From Sphingopyxis chilensis (GTDB taxonomy: Bacteria > Pseudomonadota > Alphaproteobacteria > Sphingomonadales > Sphingomonadaceae): 64,000 nucleotides of DNA. The translations under genes were made by a program, and so were the position numbers. The stretch spans positions 3,877,501-3,941,500 of the forward strand of contig NZ_CP142394.1 of assembly GCF_035930445.1 (NCBI RefSeq), in the 5' to 3' direction. How positions within the stretch are numbered: position 1 is the first letter of the stretch; the number at the start of each line of letters is the position of its first letter. Positions 63,754 through 64,000 of this stretch are shown here, in pieces. The notes beneath the pieces are model-generated. The model was given only the letters and a program-made list of their open reading frames with translations. It had not been told where the DNA came from and did not search any database.

Positions 63754-64000
63754 ATGCGCGCCGAAGCGCAGGATCATATCGACAAGATTGGCGCCGCGTT
63801 GGCGTTGCTGCGCCGCTTTCTCGACTGGGACCGCGCGGTGCGGCGGCTCGACGAACTCAATGCGAAGGTCGAGGACCCGACGCTGTGGAACGACGCGAAG
63901 GCGGCGCAAGAGGTCATGCGCGAACGCCGCCGTCTCGACGAGGCGATCACGGCGACGCGCGCGATCGAAAGCGAATGCGCCGACACCGCCGAGCTGATCG
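63754..64000 (+). CDS. prfB: Peptide chain release factor 2 (N-terminal part, cut by window edge)
   Basis: The frame begins at an ATG with AGGAGCAAGGAC upstream and runs off the right edge after 82 codons. RRFLDWDRAVRRLDELNAK and DPTLWND match the start of RF2 domain 1. The programmed +1 frameshift of many prfB genes would lie at the FLD codons; here they read TTT CTC GAC with no stop, so the gene appears to be read straight through. It follows PBP1A after 84 bp. Confidence 0.9.
   Translation, partial: MRAEAQDHIDKIGAALALLRRFLDWDRAVRRLDELNAKVEDPTLWNDAKAAQEVMRERRRLDEAITATRAIESECADTAELI

Overview
The window reads as ordinary chromosome of a high-GC alphaproteobacterium. TonB-dependent receptors paired with TPR/sulfotransferase proteins, an alphaproteobacterial-type RNase E with an acidic/basic insert, and several GC-rich intergenic palindromes suggest Sphingomonadales, possibly Sphingopyxis. 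The genus is inferred from gene content only. I saw no tRNA, rRNA, CRISPR array, transposase gene or prophage.

Layout. (1) 1-21.7 kb is a cell-surface module: a partial PilZ protein at the left edge, a 4438-residue repeat adhesin, then OmpA-like protein, TolC-like outer-membrane channel, LapB-like ABC exporter, SleB-type wall hydrolase and HlyD-like adaptor in one tight operon. A LapG-type periplasmic cysteine protease is encoded convergently at its end. (2) 21.8-30.7 kb is a nine-gene corrinoid uptake, salvage and assembly operon on the minus strand, headed by a clear cobalamin riboswitch and btuB. (3) 30.7-39.8 kb holds single genes and small operons: S41 protease lipoprotein, ppx/gppA-rlmE, a glycine-zipper protein, a phytase-type esterase, rpmB, tadA, a divergent bdcA/bdcR-like pair, and an M20 peptidase. 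(4) 39.8-50.2 kb is an uncharacterised oxidative catabolism/import region: BetI-like TetR, Rieske oxygenase, two FAD oxidoreductases, APC permease, TonB receptor and TPR-sulfotransferase. (5) 50.2-56.4 kb carries a DsbA-like membrane protein with a very long cytoplasmic extension, a 266-bp MITE-like element, an M48 protease and RNase E. (6) 57.0-64 kb carries an AmiC-type amidase, a lactone oxidase/D-threonine aldolase-like/TetR operon, penicillin-binding protein 1A and the start of prfB.

How it fits together. The strongest theme is biofilm control. A giant type I-secreted adhesin, its secretion machinery and a LapG-family protease lie together. The edge PilZ protein and the BdcA-like protein are both of families linked to cyclic di-GMP. 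The least familiar items are the adhesin operon with an embedded wall hydrolase and a non-classical N-terminus, the 39.8-50.2 kb oxidative cluster that lacks a reductase partner, and the MITE-like element abutting the dsbA-like start codon. All functions are read from sequence and family knowledge; none was tested by search.
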